A stretch of DNA of 36,040 nt from the NCBI GenBank assembly GCA_964551985.1, contig CAZKFG010000015.1:1-36040 (forward strand), given 5' to 3'. The notes below the pieces were generated by a model. The model was not told the DNA's origin. It worked only from the letters and a program-made list of their open reading frames with translations, and searched no databases. Each line of letters opens with the position of its first letter. Position 1 is the first letter of the stretch. Made by a program: the position numbers and the translations under genes. Source of the stretch: CAZKFG01 sp964551985 (GTDB lineage: Bacteria > Bacillota > Negativicutes > Acidaminococcales > JAISLQ01). Below, in pieces: positions 1 through 8,146 of the stretch.

Positions 1-48
<48 letters not shown>

Positions 49-57
49 ATATTATAT

Positions 58-142
58 TGGTGGAGGGAGCTGGATTCGAACCAGCGAAGGCAGAGCCGGC
101 AGATTTACAGTCTGCTCCCTTTAGCCACTCGGGAATCCCTCC
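58..142 (-). tRNA. tRNA-Tyr (GTA)
   Basis: A complete 85-nt class II tRNA. The acceptor strands GGAGGGA and TCCCTCC pair, the anticodon stem ACTGTAAATCT carries GTA, a long variable arm is present as expected for bacterial tRNA-Tyr, the T loop is GGTTCGAATCC, and the CCA end is encoded. It lies 18 nt downstream of tRNA-Thr and 9 nt upstream of the initiator tRNA, so the three are probably one transcript. Confidence 0.96.
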
Positions 143-160
143 GTACAATTGAGATAAAAA

Positions 161-236
161 TGGAGCTGGCGAGAGGACTTGAACCCCCAACCTGCTGATT
201 ACAAGTCAGCTGCTCTACCGGTTGAGCTACGCCAGC
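161..236 (-). tRNA. tRNA-Thr (TGT)
   Basis: A complete 76-nt cloverleaf. The acceptor strands GCTGGCG and CGCCAGC pair, the anticodon loop CTTGTAA holds TGT, the T loop is GGTTCAAGTCC, and CCA is encoded. It is the first gene of the Thr-Tyr-fMet cluster and lies about 36 nt downstream of the -10 of a strong promoter. Confidence 0.96.
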
Positions 237-271
237 GGAAAAAATAATTTATTTCAGTTGTAACGTTATAT

Positions 272-300
272 AGTATATAATATAAAAACTCTACTGTCAA
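272..300 (-). promoter_or_regulatory. sigma-A promoter of the tRNA cluster
   Basis: Reading the minus strand there is TTGACA (295-300), a 17-nt spacer and TATACT (272-277), close to the sigma-70/sigma-A consensus. The start point would fall near 265, about 30 nt before tRNA-Thr, in a stretch with no ORF. It separates the tRNA genes from uppP, which ends at 318. Confidence 0.75.
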
Positions 301-317
301 TACTTTGAGAAAATTTT

Positions 318-1109
318 TTAATTAAAATACCAAAACGAAAGCAAAGCTAGGACAAATCTATATATAGCAAAGCTTTTTAAACTGGACTTATTCAAAAATT
401 TTATCAGCCATAACACTGCAAACCACGATGTTATAAAGGCAACGACACAACCTATTGACAACATTGTTATACTCTCACTATTTAAAAGATGTTTATTTTT
501 ATATAAATCATAAACACTTGCAATAAACATTACTGGAACGGCAATGATAAAGGTAAACTCTGCCGCCACTTTTCTCGATAAACCCAAAAGCAGTCCACCA
601 GATAAAGTTGAGCCTGAACGTGAAAAACCAGGCCATAGAGCTAGCACTTGAAAGAACCCTACCCAAAAAGCTTGTTCAATACTTATTTTGTCAACTTCTT
701 GTAGTTGATTTTTCAAAGCATAGCGTTCTGCGACAAGCATTAAAACACCACCTAAAACCAAACCTACTATTACAGTGTTTGGCGAAAAAAGATATTTTTT
801 TATAAACCCATGTGCAAAAAAAGCAATTAACATAACAGGCACAATTCCTGCCGCCACATGCCATGCACTTAGACCTTTGTTAGCGTTCCAACCATCTTTT
901 GTGAAAAAATGTTTGAATTTTTCTTTATAAATATAAACTACTGATAATATTGCACCAAATTGTATTACGACCTCAAAAAGTGATGCTTGTTCACCGTGAA
1001 ACCCTATTATGTTGCCAACTAAAATCATATGACCTGTAGATGATATTGGTAAAAATTCTGTTATACCTTCTACTATCGCAATAATAATAGCTGTAAATAT
1101 TTGATCCAT
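318..1109 (-). CDS. uppP: undecaprenyl-diphosphatase
   Basis: Integral membrane phosphatase that converts undecaprenyl diphosphate to the monophosphate, recycling the lipid carrier for peptidoglycan and other wall polymers; overproduction gives bacitracin resistance in this family (BacA). The 263-residue length is standard. Both family signatures are present: the E-rich motif EGITEFLPISSTGH at about residues 14-27 and PGFSRS at 160-165, which form the catalytic site, set among several hydrophobic helices. It is the last gene of the set with the BrxF-like gene, pfkA and the Nudix gene, 11 nt after the latter. I see no clear terminator behind it. Confidence 0.97.
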   Translation of the reverse strand: MDQIFTAIIIAIVEGITEFLPISSTGHMILVGNIIGFHGEQASLFEVVIQFGAILSVVYIYKEKFKHFFTKDGWNANKGLSAWHVAAGIVPVMLIAFFAHGFIKKYLFSPNTVIVGLVLGGVLMLVAERYALKNQLQEVDKISIEQAFWVGFFQVLALWPGFSRSGSTLSGGLLLGLSRKVAAEFTFIIAVPVMFIASVYDLYKNKHLLNSESITMLSIGCVVAFITSWFAVLWLIKFLNKSSLKSFAIYRFVLALLSFWYFN

Positions 1110-1120
1110 TTAATTTCCTC

Positions 1121-1693
1121 TCATAAAATTTCTTTATTAATTATGCCAATCCATTCATTAAGGACTAGCTTGTCTGTTACAAAAGCAAGCTTTGGCAACT
1201 CTTGAGGGCAAAACCATTGCACTTTATCAGCATCATCGCCTGCGCATAATTCTCCTGAAATAACGCTACATAAAAACCAAATCCCAACTGTATGTTGTTT
1301 GGGATTGTGAAAATTAGAATGTGCAGTAAATATCTTTGTTGGTTTAATAATAAGACCAGTCTCTTCTCTTACTTCACGAGCGACCGCACTTCTTATATCT
1401 TCATTATATTCTACATAACCGCAAGGTATACACCACAAACCGCTATAATCTACATTTTTGCTGCGCCTGACAAGCAAAATACGTCCTTTTTCATCAAAAA
1501 TCATCCCAGCAACACCTACAATAGGATTTTCATAAGAAATTCTACTACATAAGGTGCACTTCATTCTTGGTATTTTATCTTGCGTTTTTTCTAATTTTCC
1601 ACCGCAATGATAACAGTAATGTAATCTTTGAGTATCTAAAACCCTCACCCCCAAGATAACTTTATAGCGAAGCACATCTGCAACGCTTGGCAT
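1121..1693 (-). CDS. Nudix hydrolase with N-terminal zinc ribbon
   Basis: A 190-residue protein with two parts. Residues 27-49 contain two CxxC pairs (C27/C30 and C46/C49) that look like a small zinc ribbon of the kind seen in NADH pyrophosphatase-like Nudix proteins. Residues 92-114 match the Nudix box exactly (G-x5-E-x7-R-E-V-x-E-E-x-G-L), which binds Mg2+ and cleaves nucleoside diphosphates linked to another group. The substrate cannot be read from the sequence; ADP-ribose or a dinucleotide is usual for this layout. The start is uncertain: an in-frame TAA lies just upstream and the ATG at 1693 has no good Shine-Dalgarno sequence. It follows pfkA by 33 nt. Confidence 0.88.
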   Translation of the reverse strand: MPSVADVLRYKVILGVRVLDTQRLHYCYHCGGKLEKTQDKIPRMKCTLCSRISYENPIVGVAGMIFDEKGRILLVRRSKNVDYSGLWCIPCGYVEYNEDIRSAVAREVREETGLIIKPTKIFTAHSNFHNPKQHTVGIWFLCSVISGELCAGDDADKVQWFCPQELPKLAFVTDKLVLNEWIGIINKEIL

Positions 1694-1726
1694 TGCAGAT
1701 GTACATTAACAAATTAATTTTTAAAA

Positions 1727-2815
1727 TTAATCTCCAAAACAAATCCCTATACTTCTACCCATAAGTACAAGCTCGCTATCTAGCGATATATTGTTTGGAA
1801 TATCTGCAACACTATCTAGTGGTACTGTTATAATTTGGTCTTTTTGTAACGCAACCATTGTGCCAAAATTCTCTTTTAGGCAGGCATTAAATGCAGCTAC
1901 TCCATAGCGTGTGCAAAGCACTCTATCAAAAGCAGTTGGTGTACCACCTCTTTGAACGTGTCCAAGAACAGTACAACGCGATTCTATTTTTGTCAAATTT
2001 TCTATCTCTCTGGTAATTTTATCGCCAACGCCGCCTAACCTAACAGCTTCAAAGCTCCCCTCTACAATGCGCGATACTGTAACATCGCCACCTACTGGTT
2101 TAGCTCCTTCTGCGACAACTATCAGGCTGTATGTTCGACCTATATGACGTCTTGCGTTTATTTTGTCTATTAAAGACTCTATTTTGTAAGGAATTTCTGG
2201 TACAACAATACAATGAGCACCACCAGCAAGTCCTGAATGAAGAGCAATCCAACCGGCATTTCTGCCCATTACTTCAAGCACCATAACACGATGATGCGAC
2301 TCTGCTGTTGTATGCAGTCTATCTAGTGCTTCTGATGCAATAGACACGGCTGTATCGAAACCAAAAGTACGTTCAGTACAAGGGATATCATTATCTATAG
2401 TTTTTGGAACACCGACGACATTAACTCCCAATTGGCTTATTTTTTCAGCTATTCTAAGACTTCCGTCACCACCGATAACTACAAGTGCATCAATGCCCCT
2501 TTTTCTAAGATTATTTACCGCTTGTTCACTCAAATCTTTGTAGACAAGCTCACCATTTTCTAAAACTGCATAATGAAATGGATTGTCGCGATTTGTTGTT
2601 CCCAAGATTGTACCGCCACGTGGCAAAATCCCAGACACCGAATATTCATCCATCAAATTCATTTGGTCTTCAACAAGTCCTGCAAAACCATTTAATATTC
2701 CAAAAACGCGCCAATTACTACGCAATGCCGAACGTACTACTGCTCTTATTACTGCATTTAATCCAGGGCAGTCACCACCGCCTGTTAATACCGCTATTGT
2801 TTTTTTTGTTGGCAT
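1727..2815 (-). CDS. pfkA: 6-phosphofructokinase, group III-like
   Basis: Phosphorylates fructose 6-phosphate to the 1,6-bisphosphate, the committed step of glycolysis. At 362 residues it is longer than the roughly 320-residue Bacillus/E. coli enzyme. The N-terminal GGGDCPGLN (residues 12-20), GGDGS (115-119) and PKTIDND (137-143) are the nucleotide/phosphoryl and sugar-phosphate loops, followed by MGRNAGW. The Gly in GGDGS is typical of ATP enzymes, whereas the Lys before TIDND is typical of pyrophosphate-using ones, so the donor is not certain. The gene lies 20 nt downstream of the BrxF-like gene, with which it is probably co-transcribed. Confidence 0.95.
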   Translation of the reverse strand: MPTKKTIAVLTGGGDCPGLNAVIRAVVRSALRSNWRVFGILNGFAGLVEDQMNLMDEYSVSGILPRGGTILGTTNRDNPFHYAVLENGELVYKDLSEQAVNNLRKRGIDALVVIGGDGSLRIAEKISQLGVNVVGVPKTIDNDIPCTERTFGFDTAVSIASEALDRLHTTAESHHRVMVLEVMGRNAGWIALHSGLAGGAHCIVVPEIPYKIESLIDKINARRHIGRTYSLIVVAEGAKPVGGDVTVSRIVEGSFEAVRLGGVGDKITREIENLTKIESRCTVLGHVQRGGTPTAFDRVLCTRYGVAAFNACLKENFGTMVALQKDQIITVPLDSVADIPNNISLDSELVLMGRSIGICFGD

Positions 2816-2835
2816 AAGCTAGCACCTCTTTTACT

Positions 2836-3306
2836 TTAATTCTTTTCTACTGACCAAACAGTTAATCCCGAGGCATCAAATTTTAGTGGCTCTTTTTCGC
2901 CGGCACGTTCAAAAAACAAATTACCACCTTCGTAATATCCCGGCCAAGCAACTACTAAAGCATGTTTTTCGCTTAGAGTTTTTAAAAGATCTAATGGATT
3001 TATATGTAATACTGGTGTAAAAAAAGTCTGTACTCTATCTAATAAAAAAACTTCTGAATTGTGGCGTGATAAAATGTTGCTTATTATTGCTGGAGATTTT
3101 GCTGCACGCATTGCTGGCAATAGTTCTATTATTTCTTCTGATACTAAGTCTCTGCAATCAACGTAATCCCATTTTTTCTTAGCTGATGCTTCACGCAAAA
3201 CTTGGCTTTTACCACTACCTGGATTTCCTGTAACTATAACCAACTGATTAGCACTACCTTTCACTTTCTCAACGCAAACAACAAGTTCTTCAATTTGTGC
3301 CCCCAT
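2836..3306 (-). CDS. BrxF-like small P-loop NTPase (orphan)
   Basis: A 156-residue single-domain P-loop protein. The Walker A motif is GNPGSGKS (residues 27-34), the Walker B-like strand EVFLLD ends at D90, and the C-terminal half has NPLDLL and VAWPGYYEGG (about 103-128). Layout and motifs resemble, from memory, the BrxF family named from type 3 BREX phage-defence loci; this was not searched. No brxC, pglX, pglZ, brxL or brxHII gene is in the window, so defence function is not implied. ATG at 3306 is preferred to the one at 3312, because AGGGGG then sits 7 nt upstream instead of almost touching. It probably shares a transcript with pfkA. Confidence 0.6.
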   Translation of the reverse strand: MGAQIEELVVCVEKVKGSANQLVIVTGNPGSGKSQVLREASAKKKWDYVDCRDLVSEEIIELLPAMRAAKSPAIISNILSRHNSEVFLLDRVQTFFTPVLHINPLDLLKTLSEKHALVVAWPGYYEGGNLFFERAGEKEPLKFDASGLTVWSVEKN

Positions 3307-3363
3307 TTTCATTCCCCCTAAATATTATTTATTAAAAATTCATTTTTTTGTATCATAAATTTT

Positions 3364-3392
3364 ATATTCGTCATTTACTTGCAAATACCTTT
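3364..3392 (-). promoter_or_regulatory. possible sigma-H-type promoter
   Basis: On the minus strand AAAGGTATT (3384-3392), an 11-nt spacer and GACGAATAT (3364-3372) fit the Bacillus sigma-H consensus (RnAGGAwWW, 11-12 nt, RnnGAATww) with one mismatch in the -35. It lies 58 nt before the start of the BrxF-like gene and directly after the sigH terminator. No convincing sigma-A promoter was found in the same gap. The match was made by eye in AT-rich DNA and may be chance. Confidence 0.35.
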
Positions 3393-3414
3393 TATTTTTT
3401 TATAATAGTACAAC

Positions 3415-3439
3415 AAAAAAGCAAGCAACTAATGCCTGC
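3415..3439 (-). terminator. rho-independent terminator after sigH
   Basis: The minus strand reads GCAGGCA, loop TTAGT, TGCTTGC (7-bp stem with one G:U pair), then six T. The stem begins at the last base of the sigH stop codon, so termination is immediate, and the BrxF-like/pfkA genes need their own promoter. Confidence 0.8.
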
Positions 3440-4158
3440 TATTGATTTTTGTCTGTAATACTCTTATTGTACGCCATAAGTCCTTTGCAAACTTCTTGAA
3501 TATCTGTTTTTTCAGCGCGCGCTTCTAAATATTTTTCCAACTTACGTTTAACTCTTTGCAATGCATTATCAATAGATTTTACATGTCTATCTAAATCTAC
3601 TGCTATTTCTTGATAAGATTTTCCATCAAGATAACTCATCAAAACTTGCCATTCTAAATCACTAAGGACACTGTTCATTTTTTCTTCTATATGTAAAAAC
3701 TCTTCTTTACCAATTACAATTTCTTCAGGGTCAGTTATTTTTGTCCCTGATAAAACATCAAGTAAAGTCCTGTCTGAATCTTCTTCATAAATCGGTTTAT
3801 TTAAAGATACATAAGAATTTAACGGTATATGTTTTTGCCTTGTTGCTGTTTTTATTGCAGTAATTATCTGCCTTGTAATACACAATTCAGCAAAAGCTCT
3901 AAAAGATGATAATTTATCTATTTTAAAATCACGGATAGCTTTATATAACCCAATCATACCTTCTTGGATAATATCTTCTCTTTCCGCACCAATCAAAAAA
4001 TAACTTCTAGCTTTAGCACGAACGAAATTACGGTATTTTTTTAACAAATATTCTTGCGCAAAAATACCACTTTGCATTCTGGCATCCATTACAATTTCTT
4101 CATCAGACATATTTTCAAAGTTAATATAAAAATCGTTTTGTGCATTTGACTTCATCAA
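3439..4158 (-). CDS. sigH: RNA polymerase sigma factor SigH (sigma-30 type)
   Basis: Alternative sigma factor that in Bacillus and Clostridia directs transition-phase and early sporulation genes. The 239 residues show region 2 (with EDIIQEGMIGLYKAI, about 62-76), a middle region with TDPEE, and a C-terminal region 4 helix-turn-helix (SYQEIAVDLDRHVKSIDNAL, about 190-209). It occupies the conserved position after rae1/yacP in the cysS-mrnC-rlmB-yacP-sigH string. A GGAGG stands before the ATG. It has its own sigma-A promoter inside the end of rae1 and its own terminator. Whether this organism sporulates cannot be judged from this window. Confidence 0.93.
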   Translation of the reverse strand: MMKSNAQNDFYINFENMSDEEIVMDARMQSGIFAQEYLLKKYRNFVRAKARSYFLIGAEREDIIQEGMIGLYKAIRDFKIDKLSSFRAFAELCITRQIITAIKTATRQKHIPLNSYVSLNKPIYEEDSDRTLLDVLSGTKITDPEEIVIGKEEFLHIEEKMNSVLSDLEWQVLMSYLDGKSYQEIAVDLDRHVKSIDNALQRVKRKLEKYLEARAEKTDIQEVCKGLMAYNKSITDKNQ

Positions 4159-4237
4159 ATTCCTCCCACTTTCATATTCTTATACGGGAAAATATTTCAT
4201 AGCACTATTACAATCACGATTTTTAGGGCTATTTATC

Positions 4238-4266
4238 ATTATACTAATCTATATCAATCTAGTCAA
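4238..4266 (-). promoter_or_regulatory. sigma-A promoter of sigH
   Basis: The minus strand has TTGACT (4261-4266), exactly 17 nt, and TATAAT (4238-4243). The -35 and part of the spacer overlap the last codons of rae1 (stop at 4259). The start point near 4231 leaves a leader of about 70 nt before the sigH ATG. Confidence 0.75.
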
Positions 4267-4801
4267 GTTTTCCCCTATTACTATTTTTACGAATAGTATC
4301 AAGTCGAATTGCAACATCGTGCTTTAACCTTGCACCCAGCTCTTGTCGGTGTGCCAAAGGTCTACCTGCGACAATACGTTCTTTAATAGTAACTAAACAT
4401 TTTTTATAATCTTTTTCCAACTCTTTAGTAGTAAGTCTGTATGCTCCCATACCTAAAATAGCCATTTGTTCGCTATAATCACCTGTAACAACAAAAACAT
4501 CATTTTTAAGCTTTAATAGCTCATATGTCGTCTTTTCTATATAAGAGTCTGCCGTCTGCCCTTGTTGTGTAAATACCACCTGTACGCCTGATTTTTCTTC
4601 TATGCTCGTTTGACCACTGACAGCATAAGCATCAAAAACAATAATTGGCTGATAACCTTTAAAAGCTGCATAGTTTACAATAATATCAATAAACTTATCT
4701 CTAGCGTGAGCTAAATCAACATCTTTTAACTGTTTAAATTCTGACCAACTATTTAAAACATTATAACCATCGACTAATAAATAAGCATTAATAAAATCCA
4801 C
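4259..4801 (-). CDS. rae1: Rae1/YacP-type NYN-domain ribonuclease
   Basis: In Bacillus subtilis Rae1 (YacP) is a ribosome-associated endonuclease that enters the A site and cuts certain translated mRNAs. This 180-residue protein has the PIN/NYN fold start LLVDGYNVLNSW (about residues 8-19, catalytic-type D11 and N14), VVFDAY-like and VVTGDYSEQ strands carrying further acidic residues, and the family's basic tail. The start is probably a GTG at 4801, 4 nt after the rlmB stop; the Shine-Dalgarno sequence is weak and close, so the exact start is uncertain. Its neighbours are the same as in Bacillus (rlmB before, sigH after). Confidence 0.9.
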   Translation of the reverse strand: MDFINAYLLVDGYNVLNSWSEFKQLKDVDLAHARDKFIDIIVNYAAFKGYQPIIVFDAYAVSGQTSIEEKSGVQVVFTQQGQTADSYIEKTTYELLKLKNDVFVVTGDYSEQMAILGMGAYRLTTKELEKDYKKCLVTIKERIVAGRPLAHRQELGARLKHDVAIRLDTIRKNSNRGKLD

Positions 4802-4805
4802 CTAC

Positions 4806-5540
4806 CTAAGAACGTTTACGCAAAACCTCATAAATTAACAAAGCACCGGCAACAGAAGCATTTAGTGATGTAACGCTCCCTGGCATAGGTATTTGAAGTA
4901 GCATATCACAATGCTCTTTGACAAGTCTTGATATACCCTTATCTTCTCCACCAATAATAAGCACTAAAGGTATATTCAAATCCGCCTGTTTATAATCTAC
5001 CTGAGCATTCATGTCCGCACCAATAGTCCAAAGTCCCTGTTTTTTCAACTTTTCTAAAACTTGTACAATATTACCAATACGCACAATCGGCATATATTCA
5101 ACAGTACCGGCAGAAGCTCTTACAACTGCTGAAGTTACCTGACAGCTGCGACGTTTAGGCAACAAAATACCATGCACTCCTGCTGCGCAAGCCGTCCTTA
5201 TAATAGCTCCAACGTTATGTGGGTCTTGCATTTCATCTAAAAGGATTAAAAAGGGTAGCTGATTTTTTTGTTGAGCAAACTGCAAAACATCTTCTATCTC
5301 ATAATAAGCGACTGGTGATGCCGTAGCAACAACACCTTGATGTGGCAGGTCACCTGCTAAACTTTGCAATTTTTTTAAATTGACAATTTCAGTGGGGATA
5401 TTTTTTTCTAAAGCCAAACGAAAAATCTCTCTCGCACTGCCTTTTCGCTCGCCTTCTTGAAAAAAAATCTTATTGAAAGTTCTATCAGCTTTTAAAGCCT
5501 CTAAAACACTATTTCTACCTATTAAAAAATCATCAGCCAT
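4806..5540 (-). CDS. rlmB: 23S rRNA (guanosine-2'-O-)-methyltransferase RlmB
   Basis: SpoU-family SAM-dependent methyltransferase for G2251 in the peptidyl-transferase loop of 23S rRNA. The 244 residues hold an N-terminal L30e-like substrate domain (FLIGRNSVLEAL onward) and a C-terminal SPOUT knot with its three motifs: EMQDPHNVGAIIRTA, IIGGEDKGISR and IPMPGSVTSLNASVA. The longest ORF begins at 5585 inside thyX, but the family starts at MADDFLIGRN and a GAGG precedes the ATG at 5540; that start overlaps the thyX stop by 8 nt (ATGGCTGA). It belongs to the mrnC-thyX-rlmB-rae1 run. Confidence 0.96.
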   Translation of the reverse strand: MADDFLIGRNSVLEALKADRTFNKIFFQEGERKGSAREIFRLALEKNIPTEIVNLKKLQSLAGDLPHQGVVATASPVAYYEIEDVLQFAQQKNQLPFLILLDEMQDPHNVGAIIRTACAAGVHGILLPKRRSCQVTSAVVRASAGTVEYMPIVRIGNIVQVLEKLKKQGLWTIGADMNAQVDYKQADLNIPLVLIIGGEDKGISRLVKEHCDMLLQIPMPGSVTSLNASVAGALLIYEVLRKRS

Positions 5541-6231
5541 TATCTTTCGCCTCATCTTGCAACAAAAGTTTTTCAAGCATTCCACAGCTCATATTACCTT
5601 CATTACAAATACGCATAGTTTGGCAAGTAGCACCTGACTTTGCAAAAATTATCGGCGCTACTTTGCGAACCTCTTGGAGCATTTTATTTGCTAAAGTTCT
5701 AATCTCCCATTGAGCTCTATTACAACATCTTAATGAAAAAAAGTTAAACAAAGAACGAGCATTCATTGTAATGACAATTTTCGTCTCGGTCGCGTTTGGC
5801 AATACATACCGTGCATCTTCTTTATCTATACCCATATCTATAAGCTGATTATAAACACTTTGAATGCTCTCTAATAGCTGAGTATACTTTTCTTTTGCTT
5901 TTTCATCCCGCTTTATGCTAGGAGGAATAATACTTTCAAAATTATGCTCTGCAACATATCTTTGCGATTGCTGAGAATACGATGCTATTCTGTGTCTAAC
6001 TAATTGATGCGTCAGAACTCTTGATATTCCTTCAGTGGCAAAAGTAAAGCTCACATGTTCAAAAGTAGAAAAATGTCCTAAATCTAAAAGTTTTCTGATA
6101 AAGTTTGCCACTTGGGCTTCTGTTAATTTTTCTTTAAGCTCTTCTACTCCAACAGGAGAATAGCAAAGCCTTGCTGCCAAAGCTACAGTCAGCTCCGGCT
6201 CATCTGTATAACGCACTAAACTAACTTTCAT
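5533..6231 (-). CDS. thyX: FAD-dependent thymidylate synthase ThyX
   Basis: Makes dTMP from dUMP using methylene-tetrahydrofolate with FAD/NADPH as reductant, replacing ThyA. The ThyX signature RHR-x7-S is present (RHRIASYSQQS, residues 79-89), and a second conserved part (NARSLFNFFSLRCCNRAQWEIR) lies in the C-terminal third. The length of 232 residues is usual. The ATG overlaps the mrnC stop by 4 nt (ATGA). It is inserted between mrnC and rlmB, which are adjacent in Bacillus. Confidence 0.96.
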   Translation of the reverse strand: MKVSLVRYTDEPELTVALAARLCYSPVGVEELKEKLTEAQVANFIRKLLDLGHFSTFEHVSFTFATEGISRVLTHQLVRHRIASYSQQSQRYVAEHNFESIIPPSIKRDEKAKEKYTQLLESIQSVYNQLIDMGIDKEDARYVLPNATETKIVITMNARSLFNFFSLRCCNRAQWEIRTLANKMLQEVRKVAPIIFAKSGATCQTMRICNEGNMSCGMLEKLLLQDEAKDNG

Positions 6232-6692
6232 AAATATTTTTCCCCTAATTTTTCCATTATCGCTAAAAAAGCTCTATCCATTAAAAAGTCTAATCTTTGA
6301 TTGTCATCTTTCCAATAAAGCCAACCTAAAAGGCATTCAAAACCTGTACTCTTTCGGTATTCTGCCACACTTGCACTTTTAGGTACACTAGATTTAGTAT
6401 TTCTGCCACGACGCACTATGTCAAGTTCTTCTTCTTGCAATAAAGCATTTATGCTGTCTAATGCTTTTGCTTGCATAACAGCTGATACACACATAGAGCT
6501 GACATCATTTAAAACTTGCACTTTATTGCGCTGATGCAAAACAAGTCGCTCCCGCACGTAAAAAGTAAAAATACTATCGCCAAGATATGCCAATACTAGT
6601 GGCGCTGGCTGAATACTTTTATCTTGCTCACACTCTTTTGCAGACTTTTCCAGCAATGATTTTTTCAAGTTTTGATAACCGGAAAAATTCAT
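6228..6692 (-). CDS. mrnC: Mini-ribonuclease 3
   Basis: RNase III catalytic domain without a double-stranded RNA-binding domain; in Bacillus it processes the ends of 23S rRNA precursor. The 154 residues contain LAYLGDSIFTFYVRERL near the N-terminus, with the conserved acidic residue of the RNase III signature, and EYRKSTGFECLLGWLY, with the second acidic cluster. ATG at 6692 (overlapping the cysS stop as ATGA) is preferred over a GTG at 6704, with GGAAAG as Shine-Dalgarno. Translational coupling with cysS is likely. Confidence 0.95.
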   Translation of the reverse strand: MNFSGYQNLKKSLLEKSAKECEQDKSIQPAPLVLAYLGDSIFTFYVRERLVLHQRNKVQVLNDVSSMCVSAVMQAKALDSINALLQEEELDIVRRGRNTKSSVPKSASVAEYRKSTGFECLLGWLYWKDDNQRLDFLMDRAFLAIMEKLGEKYL

Positions 6693-8125
6693 CGCACTTT
6701 CCACTGCACGCCTTGAGATGTATCTTCTAAAATAATCCCTATCTCACCTAAGCTGTGTCTTATTTTATCTGCACTCGCATAATCTTTATTCTCTCTTGCT
6801 TCTTGTCTTAACTTAATAAAAAGTTGTACAAGTTCGGCTGTCTTGCTGTCATCAGAAGCCCTAGATGCTTCATCTTGTAAAACACCCAAAATATCTGCCA
6901 TACTATTAAATATTTTCAATGTTTGATCAATTGCTTTACCATCAGGCAAATGCTTTTGATTTAAAACCTTTTGGCTGTAAATATTTATTTCTTTAGCTAA
7001 AGTAAATAAATAACCTATCGCCAGTGCAGTATTAAAATCGTCATCCATAGCTTCTATAAAAGCTTTTTGGCAATCTGTTGCTGCTTTTAACAAAACAGTT
7101 CCTTCATCACTTGAACCGTAGCCTGGCATGTTAAATAATCTGTGCAAATTTTCTCTTGCTACTGACAATCTCTCTAAACCACGACTGGACTCTTCCATTA
7201 GCTCGTCGCTAAAATCTAGCGGACTGCGGTAATGCGTAGACAAAATCAAAAATCTTAATATTTGCGGTTTATATTTTTGTAAAATATCTTTTACAAGGAA
7301 AAAATTGCCTAATGATTTTGACATTTTTTCTGTATTTAAAGTTATAAAACCATTATGTAGCCAATAATGCACAAATGGCTGACAACCAGTACAAGCTTCC
7401 GATTGGGCTATCTCATTTTCGTGATGAGGAAAAATCAAATCACTTCCACCGCCATGAAAATCAAAGCTACAGCCTAAATACCTTACAGACATCGCCGAAC
7501 ACTCTATGTGCCATCCAGGTCTGCCATCACCCCACGGACTTTGCCAAGCAGGTTCACCAGGTTTAACCGCTTTCCAAAGAGCAAAATCCATAGGATTTTG
7601 CTTTTTCTCATCAACATCCACCCTTGCACCTGCCTGCATATCAGACAAACTACGACCAGATAATTTACCATAGCCGTCAAATTTTTCCACTTTGTAATAT
7701 ACGCTACCATCTAAAACATAAGCATAATCTTTATCCAATAAAGTTTTTACCATATCTATAATTTCAGCAATATGATCAGAAACTTTCGGATAAATATGAG
7801 CGCGTTTTATATTTAGCTTATCCATTACCGCAAAATAGCTATCGATATAATTTTGAGCAAGTTCTTGCCAAGAAATCTTTTGTTCATTGGCACTATTGAT
7901 TATCTTATCATCAATATCTGTAAAATTTTGTACATACAAAACATCATAGCCTAAAAACTCTAAATATCTTCTAAAAACATCCCATGTTACAAAAGGACGA
8001 GCATTACCTATATGCGGATGATTATAAGGCGTAACACCACAAACATATATCTTAACCTTTCCCGGTTCTAAAGGCTTAAATTCTTCTTTGTTTTTAGTCA
8101 AGGTATTGTATACTTTTAAACTCAT
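6689..8125 (-). CDS. cysS: cysteinyl-tRNA synthetase
   Basis: Class I aminoacyl-tRNA synthetase charging tRNA-Cys. The HIGH-type motif HIGN is at residues 38-41 and KMSKS at 267-271. The zinc site that selects cysteine is complete: C29, C209, H234 and E238. The length of 478 residues is normal, with a C-terminal anticodon-binding helical bundle. GAGAGGATAG precedes the ATG. It follows gltX by 21 nt; the cysE gene that sits between them in Bacillus is absent here. Confidence 0.98.
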   Translation of the reverse strand: MSLKVYNTLTKNKEEFKPLEPGKVKIYVCGVTPYNHPHIGNARPFVTWDVFRRYLEFLGYDVLYVQNFTDIDDKIINSANEQKISWQELAQNYIDSYFAVMDKLNIKRAHIYPKVSDHIAEIIDMVKTLLDKDYAYVLDGSVYYKVEKFDGYGKLSGRSLSDMQAGARVDVDEKKQNPMDFALWKAVKPGEPAWQSPWGDGRPGWHIECSAMSVRYLGCSFDFHGGGSDLIFPHHENEIAQSEACTGCQPFVHYWLHNGFITLNTEKMSKSLGNFFLVKDILQKYKPQILRFLILSTHYRSPLDFSDELMEESSRGLERLSVARENLHRLFNMPGYGSSDEGTVLLKAATDCQKAFIEAMDDDFNTALAIGYLFTLAKEINIYSQKVLNQKHLPDGKAIDQTLKIFNSMADILGVLQDEASRASDDSKTAELVQLFIKLRQEARENKDYASADKIRHSLGEIGIILEDTSQGVQWKVR

Positions 8126-8146
8126 CGCTCTATCCTCTCTTAAACT

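Noticed and set aside
2836..3306. A BREX phage-defence locus
   Set aside because: Only a BrxF-like gene is present; none of the methylase, phosphatase, ATPase or helicase genes of BREX is in the flanking 36 kb.
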